64,000 nucleotides of DNA from Hyphomonas beringensis (lineage in GTDB: Bacteria; Pseudomonadota; Alphaproteobacteria; Caulobacterales; Hyphomonadaceae). The notes beneath the pieces were generated by a model. The model was not told the DNA's origin and searched no databases. It saw only the letters and a program-made list of their open reading frames with translations. The translations under genes and the position numbers were made by a program. Location of the stretch: positions 99,744 through 163,743 of the forward strand of contig NZ_AWFF01000054.1 in the NCBI RefSeq assembly GCF_000682755.1. Direction: 5' to 3'. Positions within the stretch are counted from its first letter, which is position 1; every line of letters starts with the position of its first letter. Shown in pieces: positions 1 to 7,635 of the stretch.

Positions 1-409
1 CCTGCCTGTGTTTGCCTTTGCAAATGCAGGCGTTGATCTACGCGGCATCAGTCTTGATGCGCTGACAGGACCAGTGCCGCTTGGAATCGCACTAGGTCTC
101 TTTCTTGGTAAGCAGTTGGGCGTTTTTGGCCTGACATTCGCCGCGGTAAAGTCCGGCATTGCGCGTCTGCCTTCTGGCGTAAGTTGGCTCCAGGTTTATG
201 GCGTAGCATGTCTGACAGGTGTAGGATTTACTATGAGCCTGTTTATTGGCGGCCTTGCGTTCAGCAGTGCGGCAGAGCTCGACCAGGTTCGCCTGGGTGT
301 TCTGATGGGATCCATTGCATCTGGGCTTCTTGGGTACGCAGTGCTCAGGCTGGCGGGGCAGGAAAAGTCAAAGCTCTCCGAGGGGCAAACCGTGTCGGCT
401 ACAGGGTGA
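1..409 (+). CDS. nhaA: Na+/H+ antiporter NhaA, C-terminal part (5' truncated by window edge)
   Basis: The reading frame is open from base 2, so the gene begins outside the window; about 135 residues are visible. NhaA is an inner-membrane sodium/proton antiporter for pH and Na+ homeostasis. Family recognition rests on the [11 protein letters not shown] motif at the very start, the [12 protein letters not shown] segment and the [15 protein letters not shown] helix, all typical of the last helices of NhaA. Three hydrophobic segments are visible. The gene is followed within 10 bases by a strong intrinsic terminator, so it ends its own transcript and is unrelated to the catabolic genes that follow. 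Confidence 0.93.
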   Translation, partial: LPVFAFANAGVDLRGISLDALTGPVPLGIALGLFLGKQLGVFGLTFAAVKSGIARLPSGVSWLQVYGVACLTGVGFTMSLFIGGLAFSSAAELDQVRLGVLMGSIASGLLGYAVLRLAGQEKSKLSEGQTVSATG

Positions 410-418
410 ATATAACTG

Positions 419-450
419 GCCCCCGCTCCATAGAGAGCGGGGGCTTCTTT
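419..450 (+). terminator. Rho-independent terminator of nhaA
   Basis: A perfect 10-bp stem (GCCCCCGCTC at 419-428, GAGCGGGGGC at 435-444) with a 6-base loop is followed by TTCTTTT. It sits 9 bases after the nhaA stop codon and separates nhaA from the convergent TonB receptor gene. Confidence 0.93.
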
Positions 451-486
451 TATCTGAACAGTTGAGGCTGTGGGTAAGGCAATACC

Positions 487-2817
487 TTATCTTGTGTTCC
501 CGAAGCGATATGTCAGGCTGATGCCGTATGTTCTGGGGTCTCCATATACGAGCTCGTCGAAACCGAAGTCAGACACGTCATAGGCATCCACGGTATACTC
601 TTCATCCGTCAGGTTTTTGACGAACGCAGAAACTTCCCAACGGTCGCTTTCAGGTGTCAGGGCCAGTCTCGCGTTTGCGATCCAATATGCTTCCTGACCG
701 AGACGCGCAGTGTTCTCTGTGTCGAAATACTGGTCACCTGTATAGGAGGCGTCCGCACTGGCAACCAGCTTCAGATCGTTCCATATAGGCCCGGTCTCAT
801 ACCGTCCACGCGCGACCAGGCTCCATTCGGGAGAGGCGACCATTGTGTTTCCGGAGAAGTTCTGCCCGATCGGTGTCACAAAATCTGTGTACTCTGCATC
901 GAGATAGGTTCCGGCGAAAGTCAGCTGCAGCCCTGTGACAGGAATCGAGGTGACATCGAATTCGAAGCCCTTGATTTCAGCTTCATTAGCGTTGAACAGG
1001 GTTTGCGTCGGAACAGCGCCAGGGGCTAAGCCGAAGACCTGCAGGTCCGTATAGTCATAGAAAAACGCAGCAGCATTGGCCCTCAAGGTGCGGTCGAACC
1101 ATTCGGACTTGATACCCACCTCGTAAGCCATGAGCTTTTCGGGTTTCACGATTGACGCCTCGATCGGATCAGACGTGGCGCCGGTATTGAAACCACCACT
1201 TTTAAAGCCCCTTGAGACAGAGCCATACGCCATCACGTAATCCGTAACATCATAGGACAGTGCCGCCCGGTATGTCGGCTCTTCAAATGTCAGAGTATCG
1301 GTTCCGAAGTTGGAGGTATCAAGCAGAGTTGCGTACACTGGCATGTCGCCATCAAGGCTTACGGCATCGACAGGGCCTGCATAAGCAACATGGTCAAGCT
1401 TGCGTTCTTCCCATGTAAAACGCGCGCCAAGTGTTGCCGTCAGCCTGTCAGTCAGTTCGTAGTCTGATTGCGCAAAGACTGCGAACGTGTCGGTTTTCTG
1501 AGTATAGAAGCGGTCTGTGCGAAGAATGAAGTTTACCGCATCGAAATATGGCGTCCCGGGTGTCGGGTTTGCATCTGCCAGAATTTCAAACGAGTCCTGC
1601 CCGGTCAATTCATCGGTCAGGTAAAATGCGCCCAGGATGAGACTCATCGGGCCTTCCCAGTCTGACGCCAGACGAATTTCCTGGCTGAACTGCTCGGAGC
1701 CGTCGTCGATATACTCTTCTATCAGGCGGTTGGGGGAAGCATCAACTTCAAGAATAGCTTCACGGCTCGTATCGAGATAGCCGGTTACGGAGGTTAGATC
1801 CCAATTTCCGAGATTCCACTCGATCTGGAGATTTGCCGTGAATGACTCGACGTTCTCTGGAGTGTCCTTCAAATTTTCGGCGCCGGAATAGGGGTCTTTG
1901 TCGTCGGCATAGCCGAAGGCATCAGCGCAAACACCGGCGCCTCTGCCGCCGCAGACCCCATCATAGTCCGTAAGACCATACTCAAATGTGGTATAGTTGA
2001 TCAGTCCCTGGCTTTCATAAGACCGGGAGGTCGCGCTGCTTTTCCCATACTCCACCTTACCCAGAATGCTCAGATCACTATTCGGCTCGTACAGCATCTG
2101 CAGACGCGCAGCCTGAAAATCAACCGTGTTCTTTTCAGCGCTGGTTCCATCTGGGAATGAGATGTCCCGTGTGCCATCGCGCGTATTCGATACGCCGGAA
2201 ATACGGAATGAGAGTTTGTCGCTGACTGGAATATTCGCCGCGCCTTCCAGATCAAGTTGATTGAAGCGGCCATAGGTGGCGCTGACATATCCGCCCGGTT
2301 CAAACCCGGGCTTCTTGGTGTGGATGTTTAGAACGCCACCTGTTGTATTGCGCCCATAAAGCGTTCCCTGGGGCCCTTTCAGAACTTCAATTCTGTCCAG
2401 ATCGAACAATTGAAAGAGCTGACCGGTCGTCGAATTGTAGAACATGTCATCGACCATGACACCGATCGCGCCGCTATTGGCGGGATTGAAGTCATTGATC
2501 CCCACGCCCCTGATGAAAATAGTCGGGTTGGAGGCAGAGAAGGATGATTTGATCTGAAGGCCAGGAACCTGCTGTGACAGGTCTTCCGTGCTGCGATAAT
2601 CACCCTCGCTCAGCATGTCCCCCCCAATGGTTGTCACGGAAATCGGGACATCTTGCTGAGATTCAGTCCGGCGTTCTGCGGTGACTTCGATGGTCTGGAG
2701 TACACGGCTGCGGTCAGGGCTCGCTTCGGTCTCCTGCGCGAGCGCCGGCGTCGCGATACCAAGTGCGAATGTGGATGCGGCTCCCAGAATAAGGGGTGCA
2801 TGGATATACTTCTTCAT
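487..2817 (-). CDS. TonB-dependent outer-membrane receptor (TBDR 1)
   Basis: 776 residues: signal peptide (ending near ALA-QE), a plug domain starting around residue 45 (IEVTAERR...QDVPISVTTIGG), the RIEVLKGPQGTLYGRNTTGG signature near 140-160, and a C-terminal beta barrel. It lacks an STN domain, so it is a plain transporter rather than a signal-transducing one. The start is well placed: GGGAGG lies 7 bases before ATG. It is 51 bp downstream of the aldehyde dehydrogenase gene on the same strand, so the two are probably co-transcribed. The protein ends in FGNTR rather than the usual terminal aromatic residue of barrel proteins. The ligand cannot be read from sequence; context suggests an alcohol, amine or aromatic-type substrate. 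Confidence 0.93.
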   Translation of the reverse strand: MKKYIHAPLILGAASTFALGIATPALAQETEASPDRSRVLQTIEVTAERRTESQQDVPISVTTIGGDMLSEGDYRSTEDLSQQVPGLQIKSSFSASNPTIFIRGVGINDFNPANSGAIGVMVDDMFYNSTTGQLFQLFDLDRIEVLKGPQGTLYGRNTTGGVLNIHTKKPGFEPGGYVSATYGRFNQLDLEGAANIPVSDKLSFRISGVSNTRDGTRDISFPDGTSAEKNTVDFQAARLQMLYEPNSDLSILGKVEYGKSSATSRSYESQGLINYTTFEYGLTDYDGVCGGRGAGVCADAFGYADDKDPYSGAENLKDTPENVESFTANLQIEWNLGNWDLTSVTGYLDTSREAILEVDASPNRLIEEYIDDGSEQFSQEIRLASDWEGPMSLILGAFYLTDELTGQDSFEILADANPTPGTPYFDAVNFILRTDRFYTQKTDTFAVFAQSDYELTDRLTATLGARFTWEERKLDHVAYAGPVDAVSLDGDMPVYATLLDTSNFGTDTLTFEEPTYRAALSYDVTDYVMAYGSVSRGFKSGGFNTGATSDPIEASIVKPEKLMAYEVGIKSEWFDRTLRANAAAFFYDYTDLQVFGLAPGAVPTQTLFNANEAEIKGFEFDVTSIPVTGLQLTFAGTYLDAEYTDFVTPIGQNFSGNTMVASPEWSLVARGRYETGPIWNDLKLVASADASYTGDQYFDTENTARLGQEAYWIANARLALTPESDRWEVSAFVKNLTDEEYTVDAYDVSDFGFDELVYGDPRTYGISLTYRFGNTR

Positions 2818-2868
2818 TATTTCCTCCCAAGGCCGCTTTGCGGATTTTCTATGTGTTGAATGGTGTTC

Positions 2869-4326
2869 TTAAAATGGAAGGTCTTCGGGCTTCATCTGCA
2901 CAAAGACACTCTTTTTCTGAGTATATTCGTTGAGCACATCCCAGCCGTTCTCGCGTCCAATGCCGGATTGCTTGTAACCGCCAAAGGGAATTTGCATGGG
3001 TTGTGCTTGATAGGTGTTGATCCAGAACATACCGGTCTGGATATTGGCAGCCACGCGGTGTGCTCTGACGAGATCCTTTGTTACGACACCCCCGGCCAGG
3101 CCATAGTCGGACTTATTTGCCCGTTCTACGACTTCGTCTTCATTTTCAAACTTCAGAACCGTCATCACGGGGCCAAAGATTTCCTCACGAACGTGTTCCA
3201 TATCATCCGTGCTGTCCACGATGACCGTAGGTGCGTAAAAGGCGCCGCCATCGTGCCCCTCAACGCTCACAGCGCGACCACCGCATACCACCCTCGCTCC
3301 CGCTTCTCGGGCTCGGCTGACAAATCCGCTTACTACTCCAAGGTGGGCCTGCGAGATCAGTGAACCAATCTGTGTGTCAGGATCAGAAGGTGCGCCGACT
3401 TTCAGCTTTTCGGTACGTTTAACGATCTCATTCACGACATCCTCATAGATGCTGGCGTGAACAAAGACGCGCGTTCCATTTGCGCAAATCTCGCCCTGCG
3501 TCAGGAAGTTCGCATACATAGCCAGGCGTGCAGCGTATTCTGGGTCTGCATCCTCGAAGATGATGAGCGGTGACTTCCCGCCCAGCTCCAGGGAGACTTC
3601 CTTCAGGCGGGGAGATGCCGCTTCCATGACTTTCCGACCTGTTGGTGCACTACCGGTCAGCGAGACTTTTTCAATAGCGGGATGCGCGGCCAAGGCCGCT
3701 CCCGGATTTCGCTCCCCCTGCAGGACGTTGAAAACGCCCGCTGGCATTCCCGCTTCGCAGTATATCTCTGCCAGGTGCACGGCATTGATGGGTGTGAGTT
3801 CGGAGGGTTTGAATATCATCGCGTTTCCTGCGGCCAGCGCAGGAGCGGACTTCCAGCAGGCAATCTGCAGGGGATAGTTCCAGGCTCCGAGGCCGGCGCA
3901 AACGCCAAGGGGCTCACGCCGCGTATAATAGAAGCCGTAGCCAAAATCCTGATACTCCCCGGCGATGCTGCCGGCGAGATTGGCATAGTGTTCAATCGCA
4001 TCTGCGCCTGTCTGGATATCGACTGACAGCGCTTCCGAAATCGGTTTGCCTGTATCCTCAACTTCAATTTGCGCCAGTTCATCGTTCCGCTCACGCAGCA
4101 ATTCGGCTGCCTTGCGAAGTATGCGTCCGCGGTCTTCCGCGGGCATGGCAGCCCAAACTTTCTGGGCGCGGACTGCGGACTGAACTGCCGTCTCGATCTG
4201 GGCAGGGCTGGCTTCGCGAAATTTGCCGATCTCACGACCAGTTGCCGGATTACAGCAGATAAACTCTGCATTGCCTTCTCCAGGCACTCGTTTGCCGTCG
4301 ATGAACAAGTCTATGGCGTAGCTCAC
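2869..4326 (-). CDS. NAD(P)-dependent aldehyde dehydrogenase, betaine-aldehyde dehydrogenase-like
   Basis: 485 residues from a GTG start at 4326, chosen because AAGGGAAAAGGAA precedes it; the frame stays open to an upstream ATG at 4392 but those 22 residues lack family character. Visible catalytic features: Asn150 in AWNYPLQ, Glu247 in LELGG, Cys281 in GEICANGTRV, and the C-terminal PFGGYKQSGIGREN motif. The overall sequence resembles BetB, but the substrate may be another aldehyde. It oxidises an aldehyde to a carboxylate in the cytoplasm, plausibly the product of the GMC alcohol dehydrogenase at 7636 or the aldehyde from the amine dehydrogenase at 13-16 kb. It leads an operon with TBDR 1. 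A dyad (4387-4416) sits in its promoter. Confidence 0.9.
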   Translation of the reverse strand: MSYAIDLFIDGKRVPGEGNAEFICCNPATGREIGKFREASPAQIETAVQSAVRAQKVWAAMPAEDRGRILRKAAELLRERNDELAQIEVEDTGKPISEALSVDIQTGADAIEHYANLAGSIAGEYQDFGYGFYYTRREPLGVCAGLGAWNYPLQIACWKSAPALAAGNAMIFKPSELTPINAVHLAEIYCEAGMPAGVFNVLQGERNPGAALAAHPAIEKVSLTGSAPTGRKVMEAASPRLKEVSLELGGKSPLIIFEDADPEYAARLAMYANFLTQGEICANGTRVFVHASIYEDVVNEIVKRTEKLKVGAPSDPDTQIGSLISQAHLGVVSGFVSRAREAGARVVCGGRAVSVEGHDGGAFYAPTVIVDSTDDMEHVREEIFGPVMTVLKFENEDEVVERANKSDYGLAGGVVTKDLVRAHRVAANIQTGMFWINTYQAQPMQIPFGGYKQSGIGRENGWDVLNEYTQKKSVFVQMKPEDLPF

Positions 4327-4386
4327 TTGGCGTTTCCTTTTCCCTTGCGGATTCGAGACTGGTAGATTAGCTCTAAAAAAATAACT

Positions 4387-4416
4387 GCACAATCAATTAC
4401 ATTTTGTCAATTGTGC
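4387..4416. promoter_or_regulatory. Candidate TetR-type operator in the ALDH promoter
   Basis: Inverted arms GCACAAT (4387-4393) and ATTGTGC (4410-4416) flank an AT-rich core. On the minus strand the core reads AATGTAATTGATTG (4390-4403), which is repeated with one change upstream of the PhyH gene (6718-6731). It lies 60-90 bp before the ALDH start and 80 bp before the divergent dehydrogenase gene, so one bound regulator could control both. The two BetI-like TetR proteins encoded at 5421-6652 are the obvious candidates (inference). Confidence 0.5.
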
Positions 4417-4495
4417 TTTCAGACGATGTTCCGGTGTAGGGCTGGCTTCAAGGTGTGGGCAGCTGACCGGTGCTGAATGGCGGAAGAGAGGATTT

Positions 4496-5407
4496 ATGCG
4501 GATAGGATTTATTGGTCTCGGGAATATGGGATCCAACATGGCAATGGTGCTGTTGCGCTCAGGATTGGACCTAAAGGTTCACGACATCGAAAGAGCGAGA
4601 GCCGACAGCCATGTCGACGCGGGGGCGCACTGGGCGGAGACGCCCGCTGAATGTGCTCGCGATGTTGATCTCTTGATTACGTCTCTTCCCACTCCGAACG
4701 TCGTGGACAAGGTCATGCGCGGTGACACGGGTGTGTTTGAAGGTATCGGCAGTGGCACGCTCTGGGTGGACACAACCACGAATGATGCCGATTTGGTCGC
4801 CGAGCTTGCGGAAATCGCGGCGAACATGGGGGTGAAGACGGTCGATTCACCGGTTACCGGCGCAGTTGATGGAGCGCGGCGGGGCGAGCTTACTTTGTTC
4901 GCTGGAGGCGACACTGATGCGCTGGATACAGCTGAGCCGATCCTGTCGCGTATGGGCCGGGTCATTCGCTGTGGCGAGCTGGGAACTGGCAATGCCGTCA
5001 AATTGGTGACGAACTATCTTTGGTTCACACACGCCGCAGTGATTGGGGAGGGGCTTATGCTCGGGCGCCGGGCCGGCGTGCCGCTGGATGTGCTCTGGGA
5101 TGCCATCAAGGACAGTGTCGGCGACAGTTTCGTGGCCAGGCATGATGCTCCGTCTATCTTTGCCGGTCACTATGATCCATCCTTTTCGCTCGACCTTTGC
5201 CTGAAGGATCTCCGCTTGTGTGCGGCTCTGGCGGAGCGTGGTGGTGTGCCGATCCCGATCGGATCACGCGTGCATGAACGCTTTGCTGCCGCCGCGGAGG
5301 CCTATGGCGGCGGGTCTGGCGAGCTGCATGTTGCAAAACTAATAGAAGATGCCGTCGGTGACGATTTGCGTCTGGAAGGCGACTGGCCGCTACATTGGGA
5401 AGCCTGA
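4496..5407 (+). CDS. NAD(P)-dependent beta-hydroxyacid dehydrogenase (3-hydroxyisobutyrate dehydrogenase family)
   Basis: 303 residues. The N-terminus carries the dinucleotide-binding GFIGLGNMGSNMA motif; the substrate-binding DSPVTGAVDGARRGELT (around 118-134) and the helix with the catalytic lysine (GNAVKLVTNYLW, near 165-176) are both present. Such enzymes oxidise or reduce a beta-hydroxy acid, semialdehyde or related short substrate using NAD(P). The start has GAGAGGA 4-10 bases upstream. It is divergent from the ALDH gene across a 170-bp promoter region with a palindrome, suggesting shared control and a role in the same catabolic route. The exact substrate is unknown. Confidence 0.85.
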   Translation: MRIGFIGLGNMGSNMAMVLLRSGLDLKVHDIERARADSHVDAGAHWAETPAECARDVDLLITSLPTPNVVDKVMRGDTGVFEGIGSGTLWVDTTTNDADLVAELAEIAANMGVKTVDSPVTGAVDGARRGELTLFAGGDTDALDTAEPILSRMGRVIRCGELGTGNAVKLVTNYLWFTHAAVIGEGLMLGRRAGVPLDVLWDAIKDSVGDSFVARHDAPSIFAGHYDPSFSLDLCLKDLRLCAALAERGGVPIPIGSRVHERFAAAAEAYGGGSGELHVAKLIEDAVGDDLRLEGDWPLHWEA

Positions 5408-5420
5408 AGAATTTGAGGGA

Positions 5421-6008
5421 TCAGCGCCCAAGTGTTGCTGCCAGGCAGCCTTGGGCGACCTCATTGGCCGCTTCTGAGCTTAGCTCAGAGCCCCGCTGAG
5501 CATGAGCAATCCAGAGCCCATCTATGATCAGCGTAATTTCGCTAACATAATCAGCAGCTTGTGCGGCCGGCATCAGTCTCGATGCATAGCGCTGAAGACT
5601 GCGCCGCAGTAGACGGTCACTTAATTTTTCGATGCGTGTGAAGGCGGGGTCGGACTGGGCGTGTGCCCAGAAGTGTAGCCAGACTGTGCAGAATTCCGAG
5701 GTAAACAGAGAGGGCGCAAACTTCGAAGAGATAACTGCTTTCAAGCGGTTTGTGTCATTTTCTGCTTTGCTGACAGCCTGGCGCTCTTCGTTCAGGACCA
5801 GTTTCAATAAGTAGCGCATTGTCGCTTCGAACAGGTCGCGTTTGTTATTAAAGTGGCGATAAATGGTGCCACCCGTCAGGCCAGCTTCAGCTGCGATGCG
5901 TTGCACGGTTGATTGGGCGTAGCCGTACTTGTTCACGCACGTGACCGTTGCCTCGATCAGGCTTTGCTTCCGCAGGAGTTTCTTTTCAGCGCGTCCCATG
6001 CCGGTCAT
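5421..6008 (-). CDS. TetR/AcrR-family transcriptional regulator, BetI-like (second of a pair)
   Basis: 195 residues: a TetR_N helix-turn-helix around residues 15-65 (VQRIAAEAGLTGGTIYRHFNNKRDLFEA) and a BetI-like C-terminal domain (LWLHFWAHAQSDPAF, IIDGLW). Its ATG overlaps the stop of the upstream TetR gene by 4 bases (ATGA), so the two are translationally coupled. TetR proteins of this group usually repress a neighbouring catabolic or transport operon and release it on binding a small ligand. Candidate targets are the ALDH/TBDR operon and the PhyH/GMC/MFS operon. Confidence 0.88.
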   Translation of the reverse strand: MTGMGRAEKKLLRKQSLIEATVTCVNKYGYAQSTVQRIAAEAGLTGGTIYRHFNNKRDLFEATMRYLLKLVLNEERQAVSKAENDTNRLKAVISSKFAPSLFTSEFCTVWLHFWAHAQSDPAFTRIEKLSDRLLRRSLQRYASRLMPAAQAADYVSEITLIIDGLWIAHAQRGSELSSEAANEVAQGCLAATLGR

Positions 6009-6652
6009 CCTGTCTGTGCGGCCGATCCGAGGCGGCGATCAAGATAGGCGAAGACGAGGGTACGTGCAGCCTGGGGGGTAATGGACGCGTTGTCCTGAGC
6101 CTTGCGAATCCACAAACCATCCACCATTGCTACCAGCTCCTTAGCGACTTGCTCTGCCTCGTTCCGGGGCAAAAGCTTGCTCAAGGCATCAAGCAGATTG
6201 CGGTGAAAGCGTTGCGCATTGATCCGCTCCAGCCGGGCGAGTTCTTCTGACCGGGCCGTTTCTGACCAGAATTGCAGCCAGACGAAACAGTTGCGGTGGG
6301 AATAGAGACGCTCTGAAAGATTCGCGTGAATGATGGCATGCGCGCGGGCAAGAGGGGTGTCTGCTTTGCCGAGCTCATAGACGAGAGTGTCGCTTATGTC
6401 GGACATGAGTTGTCGCATTGCGGCCGCAAACAGCTCGTCCTTGGAACCAAAATGATAATGGATGTTGCCTGCTGAGAGGCCGGCTTCCTCGGAAATGCGC
6501 TGCGCCGTGGCTTCATGGAAGCCGTGCTTGTAGATTGCCGAAATAGTGGCATCGATCAGATGCCGCTGGCTTTCATCACTATTGCGTCGTTGGCGTGGCA
6601 GTGTCTTCGCAGCCTCTGTTCGAGCTTCATGTAAGGGCCTAGTCTCTCGCAT
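6005..6652 (-). CDS. TetR/AcrR-family transcriptional regulator, BetI-like (first of a pair)
   Basis: 215 residues from ATG 6652 (preceded by TGAGG); an in-frame ATG at 6736 would add 28 residues that do not look conserved and would overlap the divergent PhyH promoter. The DNA-binding domain (AQRISEEAGLSAGNIHYHFGSKDELFAA) and the C-terminal FVWLQFWSETARSEELARLERINAQRF resemble BetI and the downstream regulator, so the pair probably arose by duplication. It is divergent from the PhyH gene; the intergenic region holds one copy of the shared AATGTAATTG motif. Confidence 0.87.
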   Translation of the reverse strand: MRETRPLHEARTEAAKTLPRQRRNSDESQRHLIDATISAIYKHGFHEATAQRISEEAGLSAGNIHYHFGSKDELFAAAMRQLMSDISDTLVYELGKADTPLARAHAIIHANLSERLYSHRNCFVWLQFWSETARSEELARLERINAQRFHRNLLDALSKLLPRNEAEQVAKELVAMVDGLWIRKAQDNASITPQAARTLVFAYLDRRLGSAAQTG

Positions 6653-6717
6653 AGGTTGTTCAAGCCTCAAAGGGAAGTCCGCGTGCAATATGCGTGTCCG
6701 GTATAATGCCTTCCATA

Positions 6718-6731
6718 AATGTAATTGCTTG
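6718..6731 (+). promoter_or_regulatory. Second copy of the AATGTAATTG(A/C)TTG motif
   Basis: AATGTAATTGCTTG lies between the divergent TetR gene (start 6652) and the PhyH gene (start 6800). It matches the minus-strand sequence in the ALDH promoter (4390-4403) at 13 of 14 positions, suggesting one regulator serves both operons. Confidence 0.5.
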
Positions 6732-6799
6732 ACCATTTACTTATTTTTGCGCATTTTGCACCTAGCGTAAGCATAATGATGACATCTGGAGGAAACAGG

Positions 6800-7633
6800 A
6801 TGGGTGCGACAGTGCAGTGTTTGCCAGGCTCGTCTTCCGGCGAGGATATTTACACGGCGATTGAGGATGATGGGGTGGTCATTGTCGAAGACTTCCTGTC
6901 TCCGAGCGTCATAGAGGCTCTGAATGCAGAGCTTCAGCCGCATATTGATGCGTGCAAGCCGCGGGTCGTCAATAACATGTATGATGACTTTCTTGGGGGA
7001 TATACTGTTCGGCTGCATGGTGTCACCGCAAAAGCCCCGAGCTTTCCAAATGTGATGATTGACCCGCGGATCATGTCCGTGATGGATCAATTGCTAAAGC
7101 CAAACTGTACGGATTACCGGCTCAGTGCGGCTGAGCTGATCGAAATCCGCGGTGGGGAAACAGCGCAACCAATTCACCGTGATGATGACTCATGGCCCCG
7201 GGCTGCGCAGTCGGCGTCTCCGCTCGTTGTGAATGTCATGATCGCGCTGAGCGACTACACGGCAGAGAACGGAGCAACCGTTGTCGTTCCAGGCAGTCAC
7301 AAATGGGATTTGGAGCGTGAGCCTCAGCCAGAAGAGATTACTCAGGCGGTGATGTCGCCTGGCTCTGTTGCCATATTCACGGGACAGACCCTTCATGGAG
7401 GCGGAAAGAATGTCAGCGGTGTTCCGCGGCGCGGATTGTCCGTATCCTATTGCCATGGCTGGTTGGTTCCGGTGGAAAACAGCTGGCTGGGTGTTCCTCT
7501 GGACAAGGTCCGTATGCTTCCTGAGCGTGCCCAGAGCATGCTTGGTTATGATGTCTATGACGGCACGAGCAGAGGCAGTGGCCAGATCAACATGTATGAA
7601 GTTGGCAGCCCGAGAGCACTTCTGGAAAACTGA
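6800..7633 (+). CDS. Phytanoyl-CoA dioxygenase (PhyH) family Fe(II)/2-oxoglutarate oxygenase
   Basis: 277 residues from ATG 6800, chosen because GGAGG lies 7 bases upstream; the frame is open 25 codons further but without a ribosome site. The iron-binding facial triad is visible as HRDD (QPIHRDDDSWP) plus a distal His in TGQTLHGGGKNVS, followed by the RRGLSVSY arginine that binds 2-oxoglutarate. Family members hydroxylate small organic substrates, including alkyl, quaternary-amine and halogenated compounds. The GMC oxidoreductase gene begins 2 bases after its stop, so the two are tightly coupled; hydroxylation followed by alcohol oxidation is a reasonable inference. Confidence 0.88.
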   Translation: MGATVQCLPGSSSGEDIYTAIEDDGVVIVEDFLSPSVIEALNAELQPHIDACKPRVVNNMYDDFLGGYTVRLHGVTAKAPSFPNVMIDPRIMSVMDQLLKPNCTDYRLSAAELIEIRGGETAQPIHRDDDSWPRAAQSASPLVVNVMIALSDYTAENGATVVVPGSHKWDLEREPQPEEITQAVMSPGSVAIFTGQTLHGGGKNVSGVPRRGLSVSYCHGWLVPVENSWLGVPLDKVRMLPERAQSMLGYDVYDGTSRGSGQINMYEVGSPRALLEN

Positions 7634-7635
7634 AT

